A stretch of DNA of 64,000 nucleotides from contig NW_026262701.1 in the NCBI RefSeq assembly GCF_021869535.1, forward strand, positions 43,775,278 to 43,839,277, written 5' to 3'. The position numbers and the translations under genes were made by a program. The notes under the pieces are model-generated. The model was not told where the DNA came from and ran no database searches. It saw nothing but the letters and a program-made list of their open reading frames with translations. This document shows, piece after piece, positions 25,008 to 37,500 of this stretch. Positions within the stretch are counted from its first letter, which is position 1. Every line of letters begins with the position of its first letter. This stretch comes from Mytilus californianus (taxonomy: Eukaryota; Mollusca; Bivalvia; Mytilida; Mytilidae).

Positions 25008-25175
25008 GATACAGTCTAACTGTTAGTCTAAATATAAGGAAATGTGATAGTATTACCAATGTGATACATTCTAACTGTCAGTCTTAAAATAAGGGAATGT
25101 GATAGTATTGCCAATGTGATACAGTCTAACTGTCAGTATAAAAATAAGGAAATGTGATAGTATTGCCAATGTGAC
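25008..25175. repeat. Three-copy ~58-bp tandem repeat
   Basis: Units GTGATACAKTCTAACTGTYA followed by a spacer and AATGTGATAGTATTRCCAAT. The last unit runs into an R2-like sequence (GCCAATGTGACAACTATTAA), so the array may have grown from an R2 end. Confidence 0.75.
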
Positions 25176-27044
25176 AACTATTAAATACCAACGGACAAAA
25201 ATGTGAACACTTAGAGGTCACCGTACGGTCTTCATATCGTTTTAGTAAGCTTTAAACAGACAGAAAAAAAAATAGCGATCTGATTTATCCTTCAGCAATT
25301 TAAAAAAACAAAACATATGATAGACAGCAACCAAAGACTTGTAAAGAGTGCAGAGGGTTAAACATGTTTTGTGACCCTTTCCTCATACCACATAACAACC
25401 ACCCAACCTTTTTCCCAGTTTGTAGCAAGGGTGAAACAACACAAAATAAGACCAAACTGTATCAGAAATTGGTTGGAGAAGCTAGAATTATCAGATCGTT
25501 GCTTAGCAGCTAAGCACAAAAACATATAAACAATGACACAAGTACCGATCTAAGAGTACATTAAGTTACTGAAAGATAGTTCAAAGCTCAGTACCAGCAA
25601 ATAGTACCAGCAAATAAATAAACCATGCTTTCCCAGACTAAAGTATCAATCATTGTATATCCCGTGGGTCTGTGTAAAGACGTCATAAGCAGTCTGAGAA
25701 AAGCGCCTAGTCGGGCAATGCTATAATATAAGTATCAACAGGATGTAGATCCATATATGTTAATAATTAGATAGCAATACATGTTTAGTTTTGTGTTAAA
25801 CAATGAAATATAAAATCACTGAAGTCTTGCATTTATAACATTATTTGAAGATTTTATGATTCGGTCTTTCATGACAGGAGATTTAAATAAAATACCACTA
25901 GGATACTAAAAGTAACCTGGATTAAGATCGGCAAATGAAAGACTACTACTGCATAAAGGGGGATGTTGATAAGAGTAAATGTTTACATCATAACTGCAGA
26001 GGTTTTCAACATACAACGAGGGTATCATTCTTCCTACATAAGACATCGGATGTGACGTCCAGACTAGACATGGCTGCGTATTTATATATCCCGCACAATT
26101 TTAAGGCTAGCCAGCCTTTCCCGGGTTGGTGGGAAAAGTCCCGACGAACATAGTTATATATCCTGGTCAACTCTTGTACTTACTGTGTTGAATTTTCTCA
26201 AATAATGTTTTTTTCAGGGTTAAAAACTTATACCCACCAAAAGTTACTCATTGTTGCTAAACTGTATAAACATCCACGTATAGCAACAAAATGTGTGTAT
26301 AGTACAACAAAAATGTAAAACGTCTTCATTAAAGGACATGTATTTTTTTTAACAGGAATTAACTCCTTGAATGCATTCAAGTCTTCATATTATTAAGCCA
26401 ACCCCAAACCCCACTCTCAAATTAATCATACCACAAGGGTAACGAAATATGATAACTTGGACCCAGCAGTAAATATTCAGCAGAGCGGCAATCAGTCAGG
26501 CAAGTCAGTTAATGGACCATTAAAACAACTGTGTTGGGTCCGTAGGTGATATGGTTTGACAGATTTTTGCAGTCAGCATTTAATGCAATAATTAAAAGTA
26601 ATCAAGCAAATATACAAGATTAAATCATAATATATAAATATTGATTTCTGACAGACTTACGTATTTTTAACTACTGAATATGTGGTTTGATATAAATGTT
26701 TATACATTTTGATTTTCAAGGGAACGAAAAGTGGCCTTCACATACATTCTCTTTTTTTTATTCAAAATTCCCCGAATTTCATCCCCGTCTAGCAACTTCG
26801 CAGTACACAAATGTACCTACAGTTTTTTATGTTCGTTTAATTGTTATTATGAATGTGCATGAAGTATTTGCCGCTTATACCATCCCCAATATTGAAATTC
26901 GTTTAAAGATCATATCCAGATATTTTTATTTTTGCTCATTACAGCGTCCACAAGGATCGGATTGATTACTGCATCTTATAATTGTTTTCCTTAATAGATA
27001 ACCATCACATCATCGAAGAACCAAAGCTGAAAACATGAAATGAA

Positions 27045-27093
27045 ATGGTGATCTTATTTATACTAATAGCAATACAGCTCTTGGTGTATCAAG
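27045..27093 (+). CDS. Locus B exon 1: start codon and signal peptide
   Basis: ATG at 27045 opens M-V-I-L-F-I-L-I-A-I-Q-L-L-V-Y-Q, a short hydrophobic signal peptide, ending at donor GTATGC (27094) in phase 1. It joins in frame to the sushi exon, giving V-L-G-C as the likely start of the mature protein. An ATG-AAA-TGA mini-frame (27035-27043) ends one base before this ATG. Any 5' non-coding exon or promoter is not identifiable by eye. Confidence 0.72.
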
Positions 27094-30000
27094 GTATGCG
27101 ATTCTAGATAGTTCACACAATCCAACACGATACATGTACAAAAATGACTATACATGTTCATTGAAAATGTTTTCAAGGGTTAAAACAGCAGGAGAACCGT
27201 ACTTCAAATGGTTCTATGCTATTTCCTAGTCTAATGTCTGAGTGCGATCTTCTGTTTAATCATACGTTTCTATCGGTGGCGGTGTAAAAGTAATACCTCC
27301 TTAAAACGTTTAATTTTTGCAATAAAATTATCCTTTGAGACTTATATAAAGTTAAAACATTTTAAATGTAGAAACAATCTTATTTCAAAACGCCCTTCGT
27401 TCGCATTATTTGTTCAAAAATTCAAATAATTAAGATATATACTTAAGTTATTGCGCTCACAGTGATACGCACACGAAAGAATCTTTGCAAATGTTTGAAA
27501 ACAACAGCGATCACAAAATCTAAACATTGTTAACAAGACCGAAAACAAATGTCTGGGGGATATAAAAAAGAGTAGCTGTTTATAAGTCAAGGGGACACCA
27601 TCCTAATACAATTAATTAAATGCATCTACATATCAACATATAGTCTCAACAAGAAAAGACAAAATGTCTTTACGTCAATGCAAATTAAATCACACAGAGT
27701 AGTTGAGTTTTTTTTTTAGTAACCGCTTAGGGCATCTCGTTGTATCGTGCTAGCCACGAGTGCGGGAGGTGGTGGGTTTTATCCCCAGTCGGGTAAAACG
27801 AAACACTTGAAAATTAGTATATGCTAACTCTTCGTTAAACACGTTGTATTTGGAAGAAATAACTGTTACTTTGTGAACAGGTGTGTTAACATTCCGGCAC
27901 AGCATGTCGTACTTTATCAAATGTATTGCATAAGTCATGTTATTATTGCCGAATAACACAACATGAAAATCAAATCATAGTCATAGGTCGTATTGTTTTA
28001 TATGTTCTGAAAAACGTGCAAACTTCTTTTAAAGTCTGACATACATGTACATGTGAACACGAAATAATACACTTAAAATCCATGTAATATACCTTAATAG
28101 TGGAATGTTCTCATATTTCAGTTCTTGGTTGTGTGGAGACGTTTCCAGTACAAATCAAGTCTAATACAGTTTGTTCAAACCAAACAAGGACGTGTACCGA
28201 GTCATGTGTACACAATCAGCTGTTTTACGATGGCAATTCTACAAAAACATACGAATGTATTGATGATGATATTTGGTCTCCCCCGGTTCCAGGAAACGGT
28301 TGTCTAGGTGAAACTACTACCTTTGACTAAGCGACATGTTTATTTATTGTACCATTTTAACTTGTGGCTCATCGATTATAAGGACGTAGTTTGATATCGT
28401 ACTGTGAAAATATAGCATTATAACTATAATTATACTATATATAAAAATAAGAAAATTGGGTATGATTGCCAATGAGACAACTCTCCACAATAGACCAAAT
28501 GACACAGAAATTAACAACTATAGGTCACTGTACGGCCTTCAACAATGAGCAAAACCTATACCGCATAGTCAGCTATAAAAGGTCCAGAAATGACAAATGT
28601 AAAACAGTTCATACGAGAAACCTAACGGCATAATTTATGTACAAAATAATGAACAAAAAACAAATATGATAGACAAAAAAAAACGACAACCACTGAATTA
28701 CCGACACATACATAATATGGCGGGGTGAAACATGTTAGCGGGCGCCCAACCCTCCTCCTAACCTATAGTCTTACTATAGCCATATGTACATGTAAGTCGA
28801 TGGTCTTCTACGGTTGACAAGATTTGTACATGTAGTAGTACTTAGACACCCTAATGACGTTTCCAGTGATTATTATCTTGATGGATTTCATTTATCTTTT
28901 TTTTAGTAAATTATATTGGTCAGATGATGTCCACAGCCCTTTTATACGGCTATCAATGTTTTAAACGTGGGAAAAAATGAAAAGTCGGTAATTCGGGAGT
29001 TGTCGTTAGTTCCTGTCTGTTATATGATAATATATTTTTTTTATGTTTTGTCATAAATCAGACAGTATGATTCGTTTGAATTGTTTCGCATTTTGTCATG
29101 ACGAGGCCTTTAGAAGCTGACTAAATGATATGTGGTTTTTTTTTTTGTTATTGTTGAAGTCCGTATGGTGACATATAATTGCTTAAATCAATGTTATTTG
29201 TACTCTGTTGGACAGTTGTCTCATTGGCAATCATACCACATCTCTATATTTTATAATGTAACATATAATCCCGGGGTATTGCAAAGCGGTTGAAGATTGG
29301 CAGTAAGAGACTAATGGGTGAAATTTTTTTTAATATTGTTTTATGGCTTTTGCAAGCGCACATTGTCAATCTTTTCCTATTTCCTTGTACGTCTGAGACT
29401 TCGGGTTACCTTGCATTTAAAATATTAAAATTAGAATCATACTAAATAAAAAGAAAAAAGAAGATACAAATGGGACAATACAAAACCAAAAGTCCAATAA
29501 AAGCAAACAACACAATGGCAAACAAAAAATCGACGAAAACAACATTATAATGGATTGATTAACAGGTAATCCGGGGAGCAAGCAGATCGTGCTAGCATGA
29601 CTAGTTGCTCCCGTCGTATTACTTTTTCCAAGTAAAAAAAAGTTGATATATGAAATAAGTGGTTTGTCAATAAATAAGGGGTGGGGGATAACAAGTAAAA
29701 AGAAGTCTTCGTCAAACTAGTAATGCAAATGTATGTTGATATTTCTTTTAAGATATGAACACAAAAAAAAAACTGACTAACCATAAACAACTTTTTTCTA
29801 AGATAAAAACTATCATAAAGTATTCACGTTTTATTTGTTAAAATCATATCGTTTTGTTAACTTTCCACACAGTACTTGGTATACAATAAGGGTATCAATG
29901 TAAGGATGTGTGGATATCCGTCGATTTTAAAGTAAAAAGGGAACAAGAACGAAAGAAAATAACTCTAAAGACCATCAAAAGTCAACATATGATATTTGAT

Positions 30001-31450
30001 ATTTGACAAGTGCCTATATCATATGTCAAGCTCAAAGTATATCCGAGTCTAGATAAGCTACGAGCAATATCAATGACCACATTAAATTCTTAATGAACAA
30101 AAAATATAGATTTCAAAACGCAGTCAGTTCATTTATCTAGATTTTCGGAAATATTAAAAACATATTTAACAATATCATTTATTTATTTTCGTGCGTATAT
30201 AATTTGGACCAAAACAGAGAAACATTCGACGAATTAAAGAAAGATGAAATTATCTTTATTATATTTCTTTCAAATTTGTTGGAAAAGCAGACTATCGATG
30301 TTTTACATAGAAAAATTTCTACAATGGTTCGTTCTAACTAAACACATCTGTAGGTCGAGAAATACCAGCAATTTTCTACAACGGTTCGTTCTAACTAAGA
30401 ACATCTGTAGGTCGAGAAAATACCTGCAAGTTTCGAAAACGTACTTTGAAATACGGAAACTTCCGAATTAGGCAATGGTGCTGCCTACATTTAAAACTGG
30501 ACACCAAATGGATAAAATCTATTGTTATTAAAATAATTCTTTTTACAATTAAGAGTATCTATTGCTTTTATAGATCGAACACCAGCCACATTCTGGATGA
30601 GGTTTGAAGTAGATTACAAGACGACTGGAATAGCCTTGTACTGTCTTGATGCTCATAGGCAAGCCTTGGAGGATAACCGTGTCACCTTAGAGAAACAAGT
30701 ATCATACTATTGCAACAACCCAGTCGTCAGTGTAGGGGATATCTCCATCAACAGGACCGTGTCACGTACAAGCAGTTTTGTTGTAAATACTGTTTTTTAC
30801 AATTTTGCCTACATAACGACTTTAAGAAAACAAATTTCAAATTGGCTATAATTTATCATCAGAACAACTTCTACTAACTGAAGTATAATACATCCAGAAC
30901 AATTCAATATCATTTTGTGTGATCCGACTAACCTGGATTATAGCTGCGTTATCTTATGGTATACACCGTCGTCGTTGTCCTTTTTCTCCTCCTCACTCGG
31001 GGGGAAGGGGGGGGGGACTTCAATACTTTATTGATAGAGGGTAACAATGGGGTTCTGTTACCCCACCCTTTTCATATTATTTAGATTTTGAAAATGAATA
31101 CCTTTTCATATATTGCGTAGGAAAAGATGTAACCTTTTTCCCATATTGGTTGGGTTTCGTGTGGTGTAATGGAAATAACAAAGTGTCAAAAGAGGGAAAA
31201 TGTGTGGATAAAAACACAACCGGGAACACCAAGAAAGATGACAGAAGAAGAAGAATTAACAAATAATACAAAAAAAAAATAAAAAGTACATCTAGCAACC
31301 GAACCAAAAAAAAATCAAGTAATGGGAATTTTAGTGACCTTATCATATATTTCTGATAGTTGTCTCCATCCTATTCACATATTTTCAATCTGGAAAATGT
31401 TACCTATTCCAGCGGCACGTCCTATCACCTTGTATATAGGAAGTGGACCC

Positions 31451-31513
<63 letters not shown>

Positions 31514-34500
31514 AAATTTGTATATAAACTTTTTTTTCAGATAACAACTGTATTCTACATAGAGATCGGAGATACTTTTACAACAGAATCAAACAAAGAT
31601 GCATGTTCCCTGCTTTTACAGTTAAACGTTAATTCTCAGAACCTGTTGGTTTATGGTAGCACTCTTGTGTGCAGCACTGGTACATCCAACATTAACAAGA
31701 CTTCTGCCAGTGTGAACTCCGATATGAGCAGCTGTCCAGAGTTACATGTACTTGTAGTGGACAACAATGGAGTTGACTACTGTGGTATGTTCTAGTTAAT
31801 AAATCAATCTGATTAAATACGGATCCTGTTTGAAGGTTCCACCTACAAGGATTTGACAGCAGTCCAGTCTATTTTCTGTTCTTGTAATTATTCCATCAGC
31901 AAACGAAATTTCAGCCTTCAAATTTTTAAAAATGTATAAATGTACGACAAAACCAGAGGATCACGAAAAGACTTTTAAACAGAAAGTATAACAAAGTGTT
32001 GTCAGATCCTCTACTCTGCTATAAATGGTCACGTGGCATTTTTTTTGAAAATTCTCTTTTTTTGAATTGTAGAAACAAGCAAATATAACAAATAGTACGC
32101 AGTAATTTCGGTTTGGGTATGGTGGTATGATGGTCTAGCTGTTCATTTGTCTATTGGGTACATTGGCACGACTTGTGTAAGAGGACTCTGTTAGACTTGT
32201 TTACAGGAATAAATGTAAAACCATTTTTATTTTGTGTTCTTGTTTGATAAACTAGTAATGATTGCACAATGGTATGTCAACTGATCCACTCAACAAGTCA
32301 TTCAGATTATTGCGCCACAACAGTTGATGTAGACACATTTTTTCAATTCGGGAGAGCTGCTTTCAGAGATGTTTTTTTTAATTTTTTCATTGAAAAGTTG
32401 TATTAAAAATATTGATCTTTATGCAGTCTGTTGATAAATGCTTATAGGAAGAATGAATGAAATGTGTAAAGGGAGGTAACTAAATGTTGATACTAGATTT
32501 TTTTTTAAATATAATATTTGACACTGTGTAGCACCAACAGTGTCCACCGGATATAGGTACCCCCGAAGCAAAGAAACAATGATAGCAAAAGGTATCTATT
32601 CTATTTCCAGTTCAGTAAACAAACTATTCGCCGAACAATTTATCCGCTGTATTCAGATGAATTGTTCTGAAAACAATAGTTTATTTCGAAATACAGCGTT
32701 GTTCAAGCTTTGGTATGATATAACTTTGTCCTACAAAAAAACGTCCAATGAAAAGTTGAAGGATAAATGTGTTTTGAACTCGTTAAATGCTTCTTTGAAC
32801 AGGTACCACCCGGTCCGGTTCTGACGATTTGAAGAGAGAGATGATGATGATGGATGGCTGCTTAACGTCCAGCGGCAAATTAATATGCATATTCAGGACG
32901 AGAACATGTTAATGTAATATGAAATTTAGCCCTGCTTTGTACTAGACCGACACGCTGAGCCGGATTTTTAACGTGTTAGTTCACAGGGTAATAGTCCGCA
33001 GGAAGACATGTCACCTTACCCCAGGACACATTATTCTGACTCCAAGCTTTGCTCTTACTCCTTAATGCCGCGTGCTTAGCGGAGAAGCAGCAAATATTAA
33101 TTTTAAAGTCTTTGGTTTGACACGGCCGGGATTCGAACCCACGACCTCCCGCACTCGAGGCGAACACGCTACCACAAGACCACCGAGGCGGTTTGAAGAG
33201 AGAGAAAACCAATTAAGGGTCAGTATCAGCCCTAAATAGTAGCTGCATTATTAGGAATCAGTATCCGAAAACCATACTTGTCAGCAAAACGTAAAATATA
33301 ATGAAAATAACAGAATTTGACCTTACCTTACTTCACTTTTTATTCCTGACGCTTCGGGTGTACTTATTTCAGTGGTGATGCTACATAGTGTGTGATTTCG
33401 AATGTGTTCAAAAATATTAACGTTGAGAGTCTTATCGTCTCCATCATAAACCTCTTGTTTTATTCCTGACAGTATGAATACATTTTTTTTATAACTTATC
33501 TTTAGAAACCGGTCAATTTTATCATGTCTATCTCAACCTTATTAAAATTATGTTTTCTGTGAATATAGAGTAAAATAACATGTAATTAAATTAATTTATA
33601 TTTAATGAGTTTTAATTATGGAATCCCTCTTGAAATTTCAACTTCTTAAAAGTTTGGTATTTTAATTTTCATTTATTTAATAATTCTCGCTCTTCCTTCT
33701 ATTCCCTTTCTCATTTTTATTTTGACAAGTTCAAATTGCAAATCATAAAGAATTCCGTTTTCCGTAAAGAATGTAATAGTGTTGAAGTTTAATCATAAGG
33801 ATAAACTCCTTTAGAAAAACTTGACATTAAACAATTTCGGCTGTTATATTATAAAAATACCATTGTGGTCTACAATGTTGTAACCCCAAGGGTGACTGGT
33901 CATTTAGTCTTCTTCCGACCGCCAATAAAACCCTTGCCAAAGTGACTATGCGGGATGTACAAGTACGCAGCCTCGTCCGGTCAGAATAAGGACGTTAAAT
34001 TAATGCCTCATGTAAAGAGAGTGTCATGCTCTTTGCACGTTCGTTAAGAACCCTTGCAACAACTCTTTGAGGGGTCCACAGTGACCTGTTGCAAGGCAAA
34101 ATTTCTGTCCTTATCCGATATCTTGACGTGGCTGTTCAAATCCCCCCGACCTTCATCCTGGACGGCTTCTATAACAAGACCTACCTGTTGTATTTATTGT
34201 TAATTTGTTCTCGCCCTGAACATGCATGATTTATTTGCCACTGGACGTAAAGCAACCAACAATCAATCAATCCAACCCTTGTACATTTTTTACATTTGGT
34301 CTCAAGCGTACCTGATAAAGTTTTTTCAAGAAACATGCGTGTTTCGCGCGAAACTCATATCACGTGTTTTTAATAATGGCAAATGTTATTTTAAAAAATG
34401 CACAAAGAGCTGGTGTACTTGTCAAAATATGGCATTGGGAGGGTCTGTATTTTCAGATTTAAAAAAATATCTCACTGGTTCCTTTGTTATTGCTTCATCT

Positions 34501-37500
34501 AATTAAATATCAACAATGTTATGTTTCATTTGCACTCTCTCCTTTATCTCGAAATGAAAGAAAATCCATTTTGGAACTACCGGTATATATATAAAAAGTA
34601 TCCAGTTTCTGGTTTAAATCGTCTGAATATGAGTGCGTTTTACATGTAAAAAAAAAACATGTACATGTAGTATTTATAAACACTTGAATCCCAACAAATC
34701 ACAAGCTAGATTGTGCAAATAGTGAACCCTATGTTAATTACAGTTGAACATCCCATAACTTGTGTAAAGGAAAACAAGCAGAATGATAAATATGACATGG
34801 ATGTTACTGAAGCATTTGATCTTACCATCAGTAATTCTTGCATTTTACGATTTCTTTCAATTTAACCTGTGTTTTTATAGTCTTTGATGCCACATCAGAA
34901 GTATTTGCGGTGGTTTGGCAGATCTTTTGTTGTTTCTCTTGTAAACAACTTGTCTAGACTCGAGGACATTGCGATTTTGACATATGGTGTCAACATTTAT
35001 TCATTGGTGAATACATTAAACAGATACCATCAAACATCTGCAATGGACGCCAAATTATTCTTAATATAAAAAACAACATTAAGATATGTCATATAAAAGC
35101 CAGTGATGAGGTTCCAGATTTGGAGTTAGTTCTCAACACTCCCCATTTTATTATGGATCAGGGTACTAACAAATAATGCATTAAAGTGTATGTATGTATT
35201 TGGGAAGATAGGTAGTACATGTAGCTAGTAATTTAAGTATGTAGATATGTATGTATGTGCGAACGTAATGTATGTATGTGTGTGCTTATGTATGCATGTT
35301 TTATGTATGTTATCTAAAATTTACATGCATTTGATTTCAGTTGTTGACACACCTGTAATTGGAGTGGAATCCTTTACATATACTGCAAATATTAGCCAGG
35401 ATGTTACTCTATATTGTGAGCTGCTGTTCGGAACTCAAGTTACCGGTCTGTATTGGCAGCAAGACAACCAAAACTTGACAGCTGCTTCATTCAGTGATAA
35501 ATACAGTAGTGCTACGAAAGAAATTCCTAGTTTAACCATTCGGAATGTTACCTATGATGATGCTGGGACATATTCGTGTCATGCTGTAAACTATGTTGGA
35601 ACTGGTAGCAGTCCGGATATACAATTAAATGTGATAGCAAGAGTAGAAGGTGGTCTACTATTTATTTTAGAAATTCATCATTTACCTTATAAGCTCGCAT
35701 TGTACTCAGTTATATTTTTTTATGTAAATACCTAGATATAAAGCATATTCTAAACTCTAAGATACTATCAGAATCCAAAATCACACAAAAATCAGAGTAA
35801 GTGAAAACTAATGACACTGTTAAAATCTTGAATTATATGCAATCAGTAACTCAAGTAGGTTCCATGACCACTCCAGTGAACATCGTTGAATGTTGAGTTA
35901 GGCATTTTGCATACATTGATATTCAACAAATATGATAAGCCAATCCAACAAGTAAAACTGTCACAGTGTCAGAAATTCAATCTTTCAAATGCTACTTATT
36001 TTTGATAATTTACTTCCGGAAAGCATTATTACAGCACTTGTTTAAAGTAAAAGGGACCAATTCTTCTACTAACTTCCGTCATTGGAGTTTTTTTTGGATT
36101 GACGATGGATCTTAAATTCTTCTCCCGCGAAATGAACGCTCCCATAGCACTTTTCGATATTTGTTTAACGTGTTTTTAATCTACAAGTTTCTGAAATCCA
36201 GGTATACTTACATGTATATCCTTCATTAGCATTATTTGTCCGATGATTTAAATATTCAGGACTAGAACAAACCAATTCTGTAAAAATGATTTGTTTATGC
36301 TACTTCTAGTATATAAAGTGGTTTGACCGAGTTGAAGGACTGTCACTGATAAAAATGGCTGTGTTTCTTGTGGTTGGCAAATTTACCTGAAAACAGGTGA
36401 ACTACAAACCCCTGGGGTGTTATAAGATTATGTTTACTTACTAAGAGTGATCAAGAGTATGAATAATTTTCATTAAGGGTGCAATGATTTAAGCTTCCTT
36501 ATTTCTACCTGACGTGACTGTGTACTTATACATCTTACATACGGCCAGCCTTTCAACACGAAGAATGCTGCGCGGCGGAAATAGTCCCTGTATTAATATT
36601 TTATTACCACTGTCCCTCCTCTTTAGGTCTGTTAGACATTATTGAATTAAGAACATTGTTTTATGTCATGGCGAAATAAGTAGTCTAAAGTGTTTTATGA
36701 CCATCTAAAACAAAGACGTGGAAATGCATCAGGCATTTATATTCCTAACGTTTTATCCAAAATGAATATTATTACACTTTAATTTTTTTCAGATATTCCT
36801 GATGTGTATATTCTTGAACCTAAGTACTATGTCACTGCTGGAAATAATGTCACAATTAACTGCTCTGTTTCTGCTTTCCCATCTGTACATGAGGTTAAAT
36901 GGACAAGAAATGTTTCTGGAGTGATTGAATTTATTTCATCCGATTACCAAGAATTCCAGGGAAGTACTACAACATCACCTTCATTGACTATTCTGTTTGC
37001 TGATTTATCAGATGGTGGAATATACATTTGTATGGCTACTAATGCTGCAGGCACTGGAAGGAGTTCACCTACATCGCTGCATGTTTTAGGAGGTACAATT
37101 GAATTTGTATTACGCAATATATACTTGAAAACTATAATTTGCATTAAAAATCATGTTGAAATTGTGATCATTTAAATACACAAACTTTTGAATCAATCAT
37201 AATTTTAAACTCTTTATAGTTAGTTTCTACTAATTATGTTTGACAAAATAACATTTAAATACTTTAAAACTGCTACCAGTTTAATATCAAATAGATAGGT
37301 ATAATGTTATACAAGTGGTGAGACTTTAATAAAATATTGAATCTGAATCTAGATAGGTTTTAATTTACCGACCGTGCGAGACTCTCATGGGTGGTCAAGG
37401 TCTTTAAACACCCCATAATAGTAAATAGATCAATTTTAGTTTTGTGGGAAGTATAATATGGACATTCCTAACGGGAGGGATTGTACCTGATTTTCATATG

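Larger units (their letters stand above)
18222..27044. other. Intergenic region between locus A and locus B
   Basis: It holds the duplicated 3' end of A, an M1 element (22180-22803), a purine-rich tract (23600-23840), R2 fragments (21742-21795, 24655-24785, 25150-25440) and a three-copy tandem repeat (25008-25175). No convincing coding exon is seen on either strand. The promoter of B should lie near 27 kb, but I cannot point to a TATA or initiator element. Confidence 0.6.

Noticed and set aside
25008-25175. Regularly spaced repeats as a CRISPR-like array
   Set aside because: Only three imperfect units without unique spacers, in a eukaryotic intergenic region; an ordinary tandem repeat.
30244-30471. 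A 75-codon frame with internal repetition
   Set aside because: It is produced by a ~68-bp direct duplication; no splice or domain evidence.
31322-31795. A 157-codon open frame with a 21-histidine run
   Set aside because: The histidine run is the (CAT)n microsatellite in an intron; only the part after the acceptor at 31540 is exon, supported by its homologue at 51880.
33110-33200. Possible tRNA gene on the minus strand
   Set aside because: Good A and B boxes, but fused to a long body with an ATC-rich tail, and similar heads occur at 27725 and 58600; this is a tRNA-derived SINE.
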